Positions 24,476 to 33,016 of a stretch of DNA of 64,000 bases are shown here, piece by piece. The notes below the pieces were generated by a model. The model was given only the letters and a program-made list of their open reading frames with translations, was not told the origin of the DNA and did no database searches. The stretch lies in contig CADBKQ010000001.1 in NCBI GenBank assembly GCA_902795275.1, positions 164,582 through 228,581 of the forward strand. The letters are read 5' to 3'. Both the position numbers and the translations under genes were made by a program. Origin of the DNA: an uncultured Eubacteriales bacterium. GTDB taxonomy: Bacteria; Bacillota; Clostridia; Christensenellales; Aristaeellaceae. Each line of letters starts with the position of its first letter. The stretch's first letter is position 1.

Positions 24476-25976
24476 GGACAATCGCCGCCAGGGCAGAAAG
24501 CCCTACGCCTCCGCCAAGCCGGGGGACAGAAAGCCTTACAGAAAGCCGGGCGATAAAAAGCCTTTCGGGAAACCCGCGGGCAAGCCCGGTTCCTTTGGCC
24601 GGAAACCCGCGCCGAAGCCCGCTTCCGATCCCAACGCCCCCAGCAGCCTGAGCCGCAAGGTGGCGCTGGAAATTTTCCAGGACGTGGTGCGCAAGGACGC
24701 CTACGCCGCCCTGTCCCTGGACGACCGGCTGCGGAACGCGAACCTGCCCCAGTTGGACAAGCGCTTCTGCGCCAGCATCGTGTATACCACCCTGGAAAAC
24801 CTCATCCGCATCGACTACGCTCTGGGCTTTTTCTTAAAGGACGCGGATTCCCTGGAACCCACGGTGCGGGACATCCTGCGCATCAGCGCGTGCCAGCTTC
24901 TGTTCCATGACCGCATTCCCGCCAACGCCATCGTGGACGAGGCGGTGAAGCTGACCCGCGGCGCGGGGCTGGAAGGGCTGACGGGCCTGACCAACGCGGT
25001 GCTGCGCTCCATGGTGCGGGGGAAGGACGAAATCAAGTGGCCCGCGAAGGAGGAAGGGGCGAAGTACCTTTCCATCATGTACTCCGTGCCCCTGTGGCTG
25101 GCGGAACGGCTGGCGGAGGCTTACGGCGCGGACACCGCCGAGGCCATCTGCTCCTACCGCAGCGAAGCCCACTTCACCACCATCCGCCCCAACCTGAACC
25201 GCCTGGACGACGCGGCCTTTGAAACGCTGCTGCAAAAGAAGGTCTGGGAAGTGGAAAAGGGCGCTGTGGCCCACGCATGGCGCGTTCGCAAGGTGGCGGA
25301 AATCGCCCAGGACGCGGACTATTTGGCGGGCAATTTCTCCATCCAGGGGGAAAGCAGCATGCTGGCCTGCCAGGCGGTGAACGTGAAGGCGGGGATGCAG
25401 GTGCTGGACTGCTGCGCCGCGCCCGGCGGCAAGACGGCGTATCTCGCCGAGAGCATGGCGGGAACGGGCCGGGTCTACGCCTGGGACGTGCACGAGCATC
25501 GGGTGACGCTCATCCGCGCCATGATGCGCCGGCTGCGGCTGGAAAACGTGCGGCCCGTGGTGCGGGACGCGGCGGCGCTCAAAGAAGATTTAGTCGGCAC
25601 CATGGACGCGGTGCTGCTGGACGCGCCCTGCTCCGGACTTGGCGTCATGGACAACAAGCCGGACATCAAGTACCGGGCCACCCCGGAATCGGTGAAGGAG
25701 CTTACGGACATTCAGGAAAAGCTGCTGGACACCTGCTGCCAGTACGTGAAGCGCAACGGAACTCTGGTGTATTCCACATGCAGCATCCTGCCGGAGGAAA
25801 ACGGGGAGCAGGTGAAGCGCTTCCTGGAAAAGCATCCGGAGTTCGCGCTGTCGCCCCTGCCCGAAAGCATTGACGAAAAATATCGCCGGGAATACACCGA
25901 CGCCGGGCTGCAATTGCTACCCCACCGGGACGGCGTCGAAGGCTTCTTCATCGCGCGGATGCGCCGGGTGAAATAA
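24468..25976 (+). CDS. rsmB: 16S rRNA (cytosine-967-C5)-methyltransferase RsmB with a basic N-terminal tail
   Basis: The 502-residue protein has a NusB-like RNA-binding domain (about 61-200) and a Rossmann methyltransferase domain with the SAM loop CCAAPGGKTAYLAE (about 312-325), the DAPCSGLG motif with Cys near 386 and the catalytic STCSILPEENGEQV (Cys near 440). Ahead of this is a roughly 60-residue Lys/Arg/Pro/Gly-rich tail with repeated RKP/KKP units, absent from B. subtilis and E. coli RsmB, probably a disordered RNA-contacting extension. It overlaps fmt by 8 bases and rlmN by 1 base. Confidence 0.95.
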   Translation: MDKDNRRQGRKPYASAKPGDRKPYRKPGDKKPFGKPAGKPGSFGRKPAPKPASDPNAPSSLSRKVALEIFQDVVRKDAYAALSLDDRLRNANLPQLDKRFCASIVYTTLENLIRIDYALGFFLKDADSLEPTVRDILRISACQLLFHDRIPANAIVDEAVKLTRGAGLEGLTGLTNAVLRSMVRGKDEIKWPAKEEGAKYLSIMYSVPLWLAERLAEAYGADTAEAICSYRSEAHFTTIRPNLNRLDDAAFETLLQKKVWEVEKGAVAHAWRVRKVAEIAQDADYLAGNFSIQGESSMLACQAVNVKAGMQVLDCCAAPGGKTAYLAESMAGTGRVYAWDVHEHRVTLIRAMMRRLRLENVRPVVRDAAALKEDLVGTMDAVLLDAPCSGLGVMDNKPDIKYRATPESVKELTDIQEKLLDTCCQYVKRNGTLVYSTCSILPEENGEQVKRFLEKHPEFALSPLPESIDEKYRREYTDAGLQLLPHRDGVEGFFIARMRRVK

Positions 25977-27016
25977 TGGAACAGATACAATGGATGGGAT
26001 TATACCTGGAGGAAGTCAAACAGCGCTTAGCGGAAATGGGAGAGAAGCCCTTCCGGGCGGGCCAGGTGTTTGCCTGGCTGCACAAGGGCGCGCGGTTTGA
26101 GGACATGACCAACCTGTCCCTGGCCCTGCGGGAAAAGCTGGCGGCAAGCGGCATCGACCAGCCGGTGACGGTTCGGGAAACCCGGGTCTCCAAGCTGGAC
26201 GGCACCAAAAAATTCCTCTTCGCCCTGACCGACGGCAACTGCGTGGAAGGCGTACTGATGCGTTACCACTACGGCGCGACGCTTTGCATCTCCACCCAGG
26301 TGGGGTGCAAAATGGGCTGCCGCTTCTGCGCCAGCACGCTGGAGGGGTGCGTGCGGAACCTGACCGCCGCCGAAATGCTGGGGGAAGTACAGTGCGCCAA
26401 CAAAGACCTGGACGGCGAACGGGTGCATAATATTGTGCTGATGGGCAGCGGGGAACCGATGGATAATTATGATGAGGTCGTGCGCTTCCTGCGACTGGTG
26501 TCGCATCCCGACGGGCTGAACATCGGCCTGCGGCATATCTCCGTCAGCACCTGCGGCCTGGTGCCGCAGATGAAGCGCTTCGCGGAGGAAGGATTGCCGG
26601 TGACTTTATCCCTGTCCCTCCACGCGCCGAACGACGAGATCCGCCGCACGATCATGCCCGTTGCGAATCGCTATACCATCGAAGAAACCCTGGACGCCTG
26701 CCGGTATTATATCGAAAAGACAGGCCGCCGGGTGGTGATGGAATACGCGCTGATCGACGGGGTCAACGCCTCCGCCGAATGCGCGGAAGAACTGGCGACG
26801 CGGCTTCGCGGAATGCAGTGCCACGTGAACCTGATTCCATTGAATACAGTGAAAGAAAGGAACCTTTACGGCGTGACGGAAAGCCAGGTGCAGGCCTTTT
26901 TATCGGTGCTGGAAAAGCGCCATATCTCCGCCACGCGCCGCCGGGAAATGGGCGACGATATCGAGGGCGCGTGCGGACAACTGCGAAAGAAAGTATTGCG
27001 GGAGGATAAAACATGA
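25976..27016 (+). CDS. rlmN: Dual-specificity 23S rRNA/tRNA adenine-C2 methyltransferase RlmN
   Basis: The 346-residue radical-SAM enzyme methylates C2 of A2503 in 23S rRNA, and A37 of some tRNAs. The Fe-S cluster motif is CKMGCRFCAST (C-x3-C-x2-C, about 115-125). VLMGSGEPMDNYDEV and SVSTCGLVP follow. The methyl-carrying Cys is expected in the C-terminal EGACGQLR segment (about 335). It overlaps rsmB by 1 base and prpC by 4 bases within the conserved translation-modification operon. Confidence 0.95.
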   Translation: MEQIQWMGLYLEEVKQRLAEMGEKPFRAGQVFAWLHKGARFEDMTNLSLALREKLAASGIDQPVTVRETRVSKLDGTKKFLFALTDGNCVEGVLMRYHYGATLCISTQVGCKMGCRFCASTLEGCVRNLTAAEMLGEVQCANKDLDGERVHNIVLMGSGEPMDNYDEVVRFLRLVSHPDGLNIGLRHISVSTCGLVPQMKRFAEEGLPVTLSLSLHAPNDEIRRTIMPVANRYTIEETLDACRYYIEKTGRRVVMEYALIDGVNASAECAEELATRLRGMQCHVNLIPLNTVKERNLYGVTESQVQAFLSVLEKRHISATRRREMGDDIEGACGQLRKKVLREDKT

Positions 27017-27720
27017 TTTCTGCTGCCAGAACCCACATCGGCAAGGTGCGTTCCTCCAACCAGGACGCCATTCTGGTATGCCCCGGGAAATACGGCGTCT
27101 ATGGCGTGGCGGACGGAATGGGCGGGCATAAGGCGGGCGACGTTGCCAGCAAAATCGCCGTGGCCGTGGTGGAACGGGCGCTGAAAAATGAGCGGCCCAC
27201 GATCAGCCTGCTGCGGAAGGCGATTGAGGAAGCGAACCAGGCCATCTATGAAGAACAGCTTGCCAACCCGGATTACAGCGGCATGGGAACCACCATGACG
27301 GTCATCTGGGAGGACGAGGACCGCGTTCTGCTGGGCCACGTGGGGGACAGCCGGGCCTACCGCGTGCGGAACAACGCCATTTCGCAGGTGAGCCTGGATC
27401 ATTCCATGGTGGCGGAAATGGTGCGCCGGGGGCTGATCACGGAAGACGAAGCCCGGGTGCATCCTTACCGCAATATCATCACCCGCGCCCTGGGCACCGC
27501 CCCCACGATAAACGTGGATGTGAAGGAACTGGAAAAAGCCTCTGGCGACCTGTATCTGCTCTGCTCCGACGGGCTTTCCGAATACGTGCATCCGAACCGG
27601 ATGAACGAAGTCCTGCGGAAGTATTCGCTGGAAAACGCCGCGGATGTGCTGCTCAATCTGGCCTTGGAAGGGGGCGGCCGGGATAACATCTCCGTGGTTC
27701 TGGCGGAGGTGGAAGCATGA
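27013..27720 (+). CDS. prpC: PP2C-type Ser/Thr protein phosphatase PrpC/Stp
   Basis: The 235-residue phosphatase carries the PPM-family metal-binding motifs: an early RSSNQDA, ADGMGGHKAGD (about 35-45), GTTMTV, GDSRAY, LCSDGLSEYV and a terminal GGRDNISVV. It removes phosphates from Ser/Thr targets, including the partner kinase. The start overlaps the rlmN stop and its own stop overlaps prkC (ATGA), the same order as in B. subtilis, which indicates stoichiometric coexpression with the kinase. Confidence 0.95.
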   Translation: MISAARTHIGKVRSSNQDAILVCPGKYGVYGVADGMGGHKAGDVASKIAVAVVERALKNERPTISLLRKAIEEANQAIYEEQLANPDYSGMGTTMTVIWEDEDRVLLGHVGDSRAYRVRNNAISQVSLDHSMVAEMVRRGLITEDEARVHPYRNIITRALGTAPTINVDVKELEKASGDLYLLCSDGLSEYVHPNRMNEVLRKYSLENAADVLLNLALEGGGRDNISVVLAEVEA

Positions 27721-29441
27721 TCGGCAAAGTGCTGGACAACCGCTACGAGCTGGTGGATTTCATCGGAAAAGGCGGTATGGCGCTGGTCTACAAGGCCGTG
27801 GACAAACGCACGGGCCATTTCGTGGCGGTCAAGATTTTGCGCCCGGAATACAACCAGGACGCCGAGTTTTCCGCCCGGTTTGAGCGGGAGGCGCTGGCGG
27901 CCAGCCGCATGAGCCACCACAACATTGTCAACCTTTTGGACGTGGGCCAGGCGGACAACATGCGCTACCTGGTGATGGAATACGTGCAGGGGCGCACGCT
28001 CAAGGACGTGATCCGTCAAAAGGGCGCGCTGCCGCCCACCGTGGCCGCCCAGATCGGCATCCGCATCCTGTCGGCCCTGCAGCATGCCCACAAGAACGGT
28101 ATCATCCACCGGGATATCAAGCCGCAGAACGTGCTGGTGCATAAGGACGGGCTGATCAAGGTGGCCGACTTCGGCATCGCCCGCGTGGCCGGGTGGGACA
28201 CGGTCAGCCAGGACGACAACGTGATGGGCTCGGTGCATTACTTTTCGCCAGAACAGGCGCAGGGCAAACCCGTCACGGAAGCCAGCGACCTGTACAGCGT
28301 GGGCGTGGTGCTCTATGAAATGCTGACCGGCAGGCCGCCCTTCGACGGGGATACGCCGGTGGCCGTGGCCATGCAGCATATCGGCAGCAAAGCCCGCCCC
28401 GTGTCCGAAATCAATCCCAGCGTGCCGCCCGCCATGGAGCGGGTGGTGGAAAAGGCCATGGAAAAGCGCCCGGAGCGCCGCTACCAGAGCGCCCTGGAAA
28501 TGGCGCAGGATTTACAGCGCGCCTTGCAGGAGCCGGACGGCACCTGGATGACCCGGCTGCCGGACCAGCCTGTTCCCGCCCCGGAAAGCCACACCGGCAA
28601 CACGGGCAACCAGAGCGCCGTGCAATCCAGGCGCATCATGTGGATGCGGGCCGGGGCCATCGCGATGATCGTGCTGGTGATCGGCGGCATGCTGATCGGC
28701 GCGCTGCGCATCTACGACCAGGTGGTGAACACCACCGAAGCGCCGTACTGCCTGGACGAAACGGAAGCGGACGCCATCCGCCTCGCGACCCGCGCCGGGC
28801 TCGTGTATGAAATCACCCGCACCAGCGACGCCATCAAGCCCATCGGCACCGTCATCATCCAGACGCCGGAATACGGCACCGTGATGCGCAAAGGGGAAAC
28901 GCTGAATCTTGTGATCTCCACCGGCAGCGAGGAGCAGCAGATTCCCAACGTGGTGGGAAAAACCGTGGAGGAAGCCAGGACGGAAACGGACCGGCTGGGG
29001 TTCAACCTGCTGGTTCTGCCAAACCGCGAGCTGTCGAGCCAGCCGTGGGATACGGTGCTCTCCCAGGACCCGGTTCCCGGGGAAACGATGCAGAACGGGT
29101 CGGTGGTCAAGGTGACGCTCAGCGGCGGCAGCGTGACCATCCCCAACTTTGTCAACATGACCCGGGACAGCGCGCTGGCCATGATCCAGCAGCTGAATCT
29201 GACGGCGCGCGAGGTGGAAATCAAGCAGCTTGCCCTGGAGGAATCCGCCCAGTTTGACCGCGTCACCGCCCAGCTGGTGAAGTCTGAGGACAACAAAATC
29301 ACCTATTCCCCGGGCGACCAGGTGATGCAGAAAAGCACGCTGATTGTGCTTTCCGTGTATATCCCTTCCGACTCCGCGGAAGCGACGGATCAGACGCCCG
29401 CCGAAGCAACCGCCGCGCCCGAACAGGAGGCGGCCCTATGA
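27717..29441 (+). CDS. prkC: PASTA-domain Ser/Thr protein kinase PrkC/Stk
   Basis: A 574-residue membrane kinase. The cytosolic Hanks-type kinase domain (about 9-270) shows the glycine loop FIGKGGMALVY, VAVKIL (Lys near 40), HRDIKPQNVLV, ADFGIARV and SPEQAQG. The membrane helix is at about 315-335 (AIAMIVLVIGGMLIGAL). Three PASTA repeats follow (about 342-410, 411-480 and 480-550), with IPNVVGKTVEEA typical of muropeptide/beta-lactam-binding units. In Firmicutes it senses wall fragments and controls growth, wall metabolism and spore germination. A Thr/Ala/Glu-rich tail ends the protein. It overlaps prpC and rsgA by 4 bases each. Confidence 0.95.
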   Translation: MIGKVLDNRYELVDFIGKGGMALVYKAVDKRTGHFVAVKILRPEYNQDAEFSARFEREALAASRMSHHNIVNLLDVGQADNMRYLVMEYVQGRTLKDVIRQKGALPPTVAAQIGIRILSALQHAHKNGIIHRDIKPQNVLVHKDGLIKVADFGIARVAGWDTVSQDDNVMGSVHYFSPEQAQGKPVTEASDLYSVGVVLYEMLTGRPPFDGDTPVAVAMQHIGSKARPVSEINPSVPPAMERVVEKAMEKRPERRYQSALEMAQDLQRALQEPDGTWMTRLPDQPVPAPESHTGNTGNQSAVQSRRIMWMRAGAIAMIVLVIGGMLIGALRIYDQVVNTTEAPYCLDETEADAIRLATRAGLVYEITRTSDAIKPIGTVIIQTPEYGTVMRKGETLNLVISTGSEEQQIPNVVGKTVEEARTETDRLGFNLLVLPNRELSSQPWDTVLSQDPVPGETMQNGSVVKVTLSGGSVTIPNFVNMTRDSALAMIQQLNLTAREVEIKQLALEESAQFDRVTAQLVKSEDNKITYSPGDQVMQKSTLIVLSVYIPSDSAEATDQTPAEATAAPEQEAAL

Positions 29442-30337
29442 TGCGGGGCGTGATCGTTCGGGGCCGGGGCGGGTTCTACACCGTGCGGGACGAAGCGGGC
29501 GCGGAATATGTGCTGCGGGCCAAGAAGAAATTCCGCCGGCAGAGGATTTCGCCGCTGGTTGGCGACCGGGTGCTGTTCACGCCCGGCGAGGGCAAGGAAG
29601 AAGGCAAGGAAGAGGACGGCTGGCTGGAGGAAATCCTGCCCCGGAAGAGCCAGTGCCTGCGGCCGCCCGTGGCGAACGTGACCATGCTGTGCATCGTGGC
29701 GGCCCCCGCGCCGGAACCGGACTGGATGCTGGTGGACAAGCTGCTCATCTTCGCCCGGAAGCAGAGCCTGAGGCCCTTGCTGATCCTGAACAAATGCGAC
29801 CTGCCCAAAGCGGGGGAGACCGCGGCCCTGACAAAAGCCATGTACGCCGGGGCGGAGGTGGACGTGAAAACGGTCAGCGCCGGAATCGGCGAAGGCACGG
29901 AAGCCCTGAAAGACGCTCTGCGCGGCGAAATCTGCTGCTTCTCCGGGCAAAGCGGCGTCGGAAAATCCACGCTGCTTAACGCCCTGTTCGGCCTGTCCCA
30001 GGAGACGGGCGACATCAGCCGCAAAATTCAGCGCGGGAAAAACACGACCCGCCACGCCGAGCTGTTTACCTTTGGGGATATTTCCGTGATTGACACGCCG
30101 GGCTTCAGCCTGCTGGAGCTGGACGAGGTGTTTGACCCGGTGCTGCTTCGGGAGTATTACCCGGAGTTTGCGCCCTACGAAGGCCAGTGCCGCTTCTCGC
30201 CCTGCTATCATGGCAGCGAGCCGGGCTGCGCCGTGCTGCGGGCCGCGAAGGAAGGCGAAATCCATCCCGCGCGGCTGGAGAGATACCACACTTTGCTAAC
30301 GGACTGCCGCCAGGCCTGGAGGGAACGATATGATTAA
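29438..30337 (+). CDS. rsgA: Ribosome small-subunit GTPase A, RsgA (CpgA)
   Basis: The 299-residue circularly permuted GTPase assists late 30S maturation. An N-terminal OB fold (about 1-70) precedes the GTPase domain in permuted order: G4 LILNKCD (about 109-115) comes before G1 GQSGVGKSTL (about 170-179) and G3 DTPGFS (about 217). The C-terminal zinc knuckle is visible as CRFSPCYHGSEPGCAV (about 250-265). It overlaps prkC by 4 and rpe by 8 bases, as in the B. subtilis prkC-cpgA-rpe order. Confidence 0.96.
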   Translation: MMRGVIVRGRGGFYTVRDEAGAEYVLRAKKKFRRQRISPLVGDRVLFTPGEGKEEGKEEDGWLEEILPRKSQCLRPPVANVTMLCIVAAPAPEPDWMLVDKLLIFARKQSLRPLLILNKCDLPKAGETAALTKAMYAGAEVDVKTVSAGIGEGTEALKDALRGEICCFSGQSGVGKSTLLNALFGLSQETGDISRKIQRGKNTTRHAELFTFGDISVIDTPGFSLLELDEVFDPVLLREYYPEFAPYEGQCRFSPCYHGSEPGCAVLRAAKEGEIHPARLERYHTLLTDCRQAWRERYD

Positions 30338-30974
30338 ACTGACGCCGTCTTTGCTGGCTGCCGACCTGATGAACTTGGGCGGCGCCGTCGGCATGATGGG
30401 CCGCGACGGGCTGGATCAGCTGCATTTTGACGTGATGGACGCGCATTTCGTGCCGAACCTGTCCTTCGGCCCGGACTTCTGCCGGGCAATCCACCGCCAG
30501 CATCCCGATATGAAGATCGACGTTCACCTGATGATGGACAATCCGCAGAACTATCTGGATGAATTCGCCCAGTACGGAGCGTCCAGCATCACCGTCCACG
30601 AGGAGATCGGGGGCGACCTGGCCGGAATGATCGGTAAAATTCAAAGTCTGGGCGTGCGGGCAGGTATGTCCGTCAAGCCGGGCACGGGCGTGGAAACGCT
30701 GCTGCCTTATCTGGACAATTTGGATTTGGTGCTGATCATGACCGTGGAGCCGGGCTTCGGCGGACAGAAGTTCATGCCGGAGGAAGTAGAAAAAATCCGC
30801 TTTCTGCGCCGGGCCGGATTCCGGGGCGACATTGCCGTGGATGGCGGCGTGAGCATCCAGAACGCGCCGCTGCTGGCTGAGGCCGGGGCAACGCTGCTGG
30901 TGATGGGCACGTCCTATTTCCGCGCGGAAGACCCGAGCCTGGTAGCGCGCTTCGTAAAGGATTTGAACGCATGA
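30330..30974 (+). CDS. rpe: Ribulose-phosphate 3-epimerase
   Basis: The 214-residue TIM-barrel enzyme interconverts ribulose 5-phosphate and xylulose 5-phosphate. Motifs include the start LTPSLLAADLMNLG, the metal-binding FDVMDAHFVPNLSFG (about 33-47), DVHLMMDNP, MTVEPGFGGQKFM (about 138-150) and DGGVSIQN (about 173). It starts inside the rsgA 3' end and is followed by rsmA with a 4-base overlap. B. subtilis has thiN and spoVM at this point. Confidence 0.96.
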   Translation: MIKLTPSLLAADLMNLGGAVGMMGRDGLDQLHFDVMDAHFVPNLSFGPDFCRAIHRQHPDMKIDVHLMMDNPQNYLDEFAQYGASSITVHEEIGGDLAGMIGKIQSLGVRAGMSVKPGTGVETLLPYLDNLDLVLIMTVEPGFGGQKFMPEEVEKIRFLRRAGFRGDIAVDGGVSIQNAPLLAEAGATLLVMGTSYFRAEDPSLVARFVKDLNA

Positions 30975-31810
30975 AAAGACAGTACGGCAAACCGCGCCGC
31001 GCGAAAGAAGAGTTTCATCACAAGCGCAGCCTGGGGCAGAATTTCCTGACGGACGATCAGCTGTTTGAGCAGCTGGTGGACTTATCCGGCGTGGGCCAGG
31101 ACGACGCCGTGCTGGAAATCGGCGCGGGCGCGGGCGGCATGACCAAGGCGCTCTCCGCCCGTTGCAGGCAGGTGATTGCCATTGAAGTGGATGAAACCCT
31201 GCTGCCCATCCTGCGGGTGTCGCTGGAAAAATGCAAAAATGTGCAATTGGTGCATGGGGACGTGCTGCGGCTGAACCTGCCGGAGCTGACCGAGCCGCTG
31301 GGCCCCTTCCACATCGTGGCGAATATTCCGTATTACCTGACCACAGACCTGATGAACCTGCTTTTGACCAGCGCGATGCCCATTCAGTCCATCAACCTGA
31401 TGGTGCAGAAGGAGGCGGCCCAGCGCATGGTCGCCAGGCCGGGAGAGGAAGGCTACGGGATGCTGGCCGTTCGCGCTCAGTATTTCTATGAACCCGTGAT
31501 CGCCCTGGACGTGCCCGCCTGCATGTTCACGCCGCCGCCCAAGGTGGACAGCGCGTTTGTGGTGATGCCAAGGCGGAAAGCGCCGCCGGTGCAGGTGCGG
31601 GACGAAGCGCTGTTTTTCAGGGTCGCCGCCGCGGCTTTCGCCATGCGCAGAAAGACCATGGAAAACAATCTGGTCGCTTCCTTCCGCGTCAGCCGGGAGC
31701 AGGCAAAAGCATGGCTCGCTCAATGCGGCATCCCCGACGGCGCGCGGGGGGAAACCCTGTCCCTCAAAGATTTCGCCGCGCTCAGCGAAACCTATCCAAT
31801 CCAAAACTGA
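30971..31810 (+). CDS. rsmA: 16S rRNA (A1518/A1519-N6) dimethyltransferase RsmA (KsgA)
   Basis: The 279-residue enzyme dimethylates two adenines near the 3' end of 16S rRNA. The start has HHKRSLGQNFLTDDQ, the SAM loop is LEIGAGAGGMTKAL (about 51-64), then IAIEVDETLLPIL, the catalytic NIPYYLTTDL (about 118-127) and a C-terminal region with PPPKVDSAFV and AAAFAMRRKTMENNL. It closes the long housekeeping operon and is followed by a strong terminator. In most Firmicutes rsmA sits near rnmV/veg rather than after rpe. Confidence 0.95.
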   Translation: MKRQYGKPRRAKEEFHHKRSLGQNFLTDDQLFEQLVDLSGVGQDDAVLEIGAGAGGMTKALSARCRQVIAIEVDETLLPILRVSLEKCKNVQLVHGDVLRLNLPELTEPLGPFHIVANIPYYLTTDLMNLLLTSAMPIQSINLMVQKEAAQRMVARPGEEGYGMLAVRAQYFYEPVIALDVPACMFTPPPKVDSAFVVMPRRKAPPVQVRDEALFFRVAAAAFAMRRKTMENNLVASFRVSREQAKAWLAQCGIPDGARGETLSLKDFAALSETYPIQN

Positions 31811-31822
31811 AAAGCCGGACAC

Positions 31823-31861
31823 AAAAAGCCGTTGGGAAAGCGTATGCTCCGAACGGCTTTT
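31823..31861 (+). terminator. Intrinsic terminator of the yicC-rsmA region
   Basis: AAAAGCCGTT (31824-31833) pairs with AACGGCTTTT (31852-31861), giving an A-rich stem base and a T-run on the transcript. Confidence 0.85.
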
Positions 31862-31897
31862 GCATAATGTAATGGCGTTATAGTAAAGGGAAACGGA

Positions 31898-31920
31898 GCA
31901 GGGGCCTGTGCGGCCCCTGC
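31898..31920 (-). terminator. Probable terminator of the GNAT gene
   Basis: GCAGGGGCC / GGCCCCTGC form a 9-bp stem. On the minus strand a pyrimidine-rich CCGTTTCCCTTTA tract follows, so termination strength is moderate. Confidence 0.55.
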
Positions 31921-31931
31921 TTCGTGAACAG

Positions 31932-32975
31932 TCACAGCGTCAGCGTCGAAAGCTCGAACCGGCGCACGGGGCGCATACCGGCCCGGAGGTAGATTTTCTG
32001 GGCGTGGTTTTCAAAGCCGGTGAACAGGGTGCAGAACTGAGCGCCTTCCTCCTGGAAAGCCTGCAAAAGCAGATGGAAAAGCACGGTTGCGATGCCGCGC
32101 TTTTCGTACATCGGATCGGTGCAGATGCCGCAGAACCAGCCGCGCCCGCTTTTCTGGAGATCCACGGGGCCGGTAAACGCCACGATCTGGCCGTCGTGCA
32201 CAGCGGTCAGCAGGGTGCGGGGCCCCTGGGGGCGCACGCCGTCAGCCCACATGCGCTCATCGCGGTTGGGCGCGTGCTCCTTCCACGCCTGAATCTCCGT
32301 CCGTAAAACGTCCCGCCAGTAATACGCGCCGCCCAGACGGTCGCACATCCGGTCAAAGCCGCAGTTCCAGTCAGCATTGTACGGGCCGGTATAGACGCTT
32401 TCCGATAGAAGTCGCTGCCGGATGGCCGGGATTTCCGGGGGCAGGGCATAGTCCGCCAGCGCCCTGTACATGGCCACATTGCCATCGCCGGCCTGAAAGC
32501 CTTCCCGCAGGAAAAAGCCGTACCCCGCGCAGCCGGTATCCAGGCCCGGCATGTTGTTGTGGTCATGGCCCGGCGTATCGGGGATAAGCCAATCCAGATT
32601 CACGGGATTCAGGTTGGAAAGGCTCAGGCGGTCCGCTCCCCGGCTTTTCATGCGCGCCTTGAGCTCATTCAGCAGCGCGTGGCCGATGCCGCGGCCCCGG
32701 AAAGCCCGGTCCACCAGCAGGCAGGTCAGATAGGCTTCTCCCGGTACGCCGCCGCGAAAGCTGCCGGGAGCGACGCCGTGAATCATGCCCACGGCCTGGC
32801 CATCTTCCTCGGCGACCAGCAGGCATTCGGGATCCCGGCCTTCGCCCGTCAGGAATTTTTTGTAAAAATATGCTTCCGTCAGCGGATAATACAAAACCTC
32901 CCGCGATGCCACGCACCGGTTCCAAATGCTCATGACGGCGGGCAAGTCCGCCGCCTGCATGCTTCTGATCCGCAT
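31932..32975 (-). CDS. Two-domain GNAT N-acetyltransferase
   Basis: The 347-residue protein contains two GNAT folds. The first (about 1-150) has the acetyl-CoA loop VDRAFRGRGIGHALL (about 88-102); the second (about 190-347) has TDPMYEKRGIATVLF (about 288-302) and a terminal FYLRAGM-like IYLRAGMRPVRRFE. Fused pairs like this resemble mycothiol-synthase-type proteins in layout, but the Clostridial context argues against mycothiol, and the substrate is unknown. The ATG at 32975 is preferred to the in-frame ATG at 32993 because AAGGAGG stands 5 bases before it. It is downstream of nagZ on the same strand and may share its promoter. Confidence 0.85.
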   Translation of the reverse strand: MRIRSMQAADLPAVMSIWNRCVASREVLYYPLTEAYFYKKFLTGEGRDPECLLVAEEDGQAVGMIHGVAPGSFRGGVPGEAYLTCLLVDRAFRGRGIGHALLNELKARMKSRGADRLSLSNLNPVNLDWLIPDTPGHDHNNMPGLDTGCAGYGFFLREGFQAGDGNVAMYRALADYALPPEIPAIRQRLLSESVYTGPYNADWNCGFDRMCDRLGGAYYWRDVLRTEIQAWKEHAPNRDERMWADGVRPQGPRTLLTAVHDGQIVAFTGPVDLQKSGRGWFCGICTDPMYEKRGIATVLFHLLLQAFQEEGAQFCTLFTGFENHAQKIYLRAGMRPVRRFELSTLTL

Positions 32976-33016
32976 AAGGGCCTCCTTGTTCATGTCCCGG
33001 CAGGCGGGGCACGGCG

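Noticed and set aside
21914..24481. An 855-codon minus-strand frame opposite priA, def and fmt
   Set aside because: It crosses three genes whose motifs are unmistakable on the plus strand; no ribosome-binding site and no recognisable domain.
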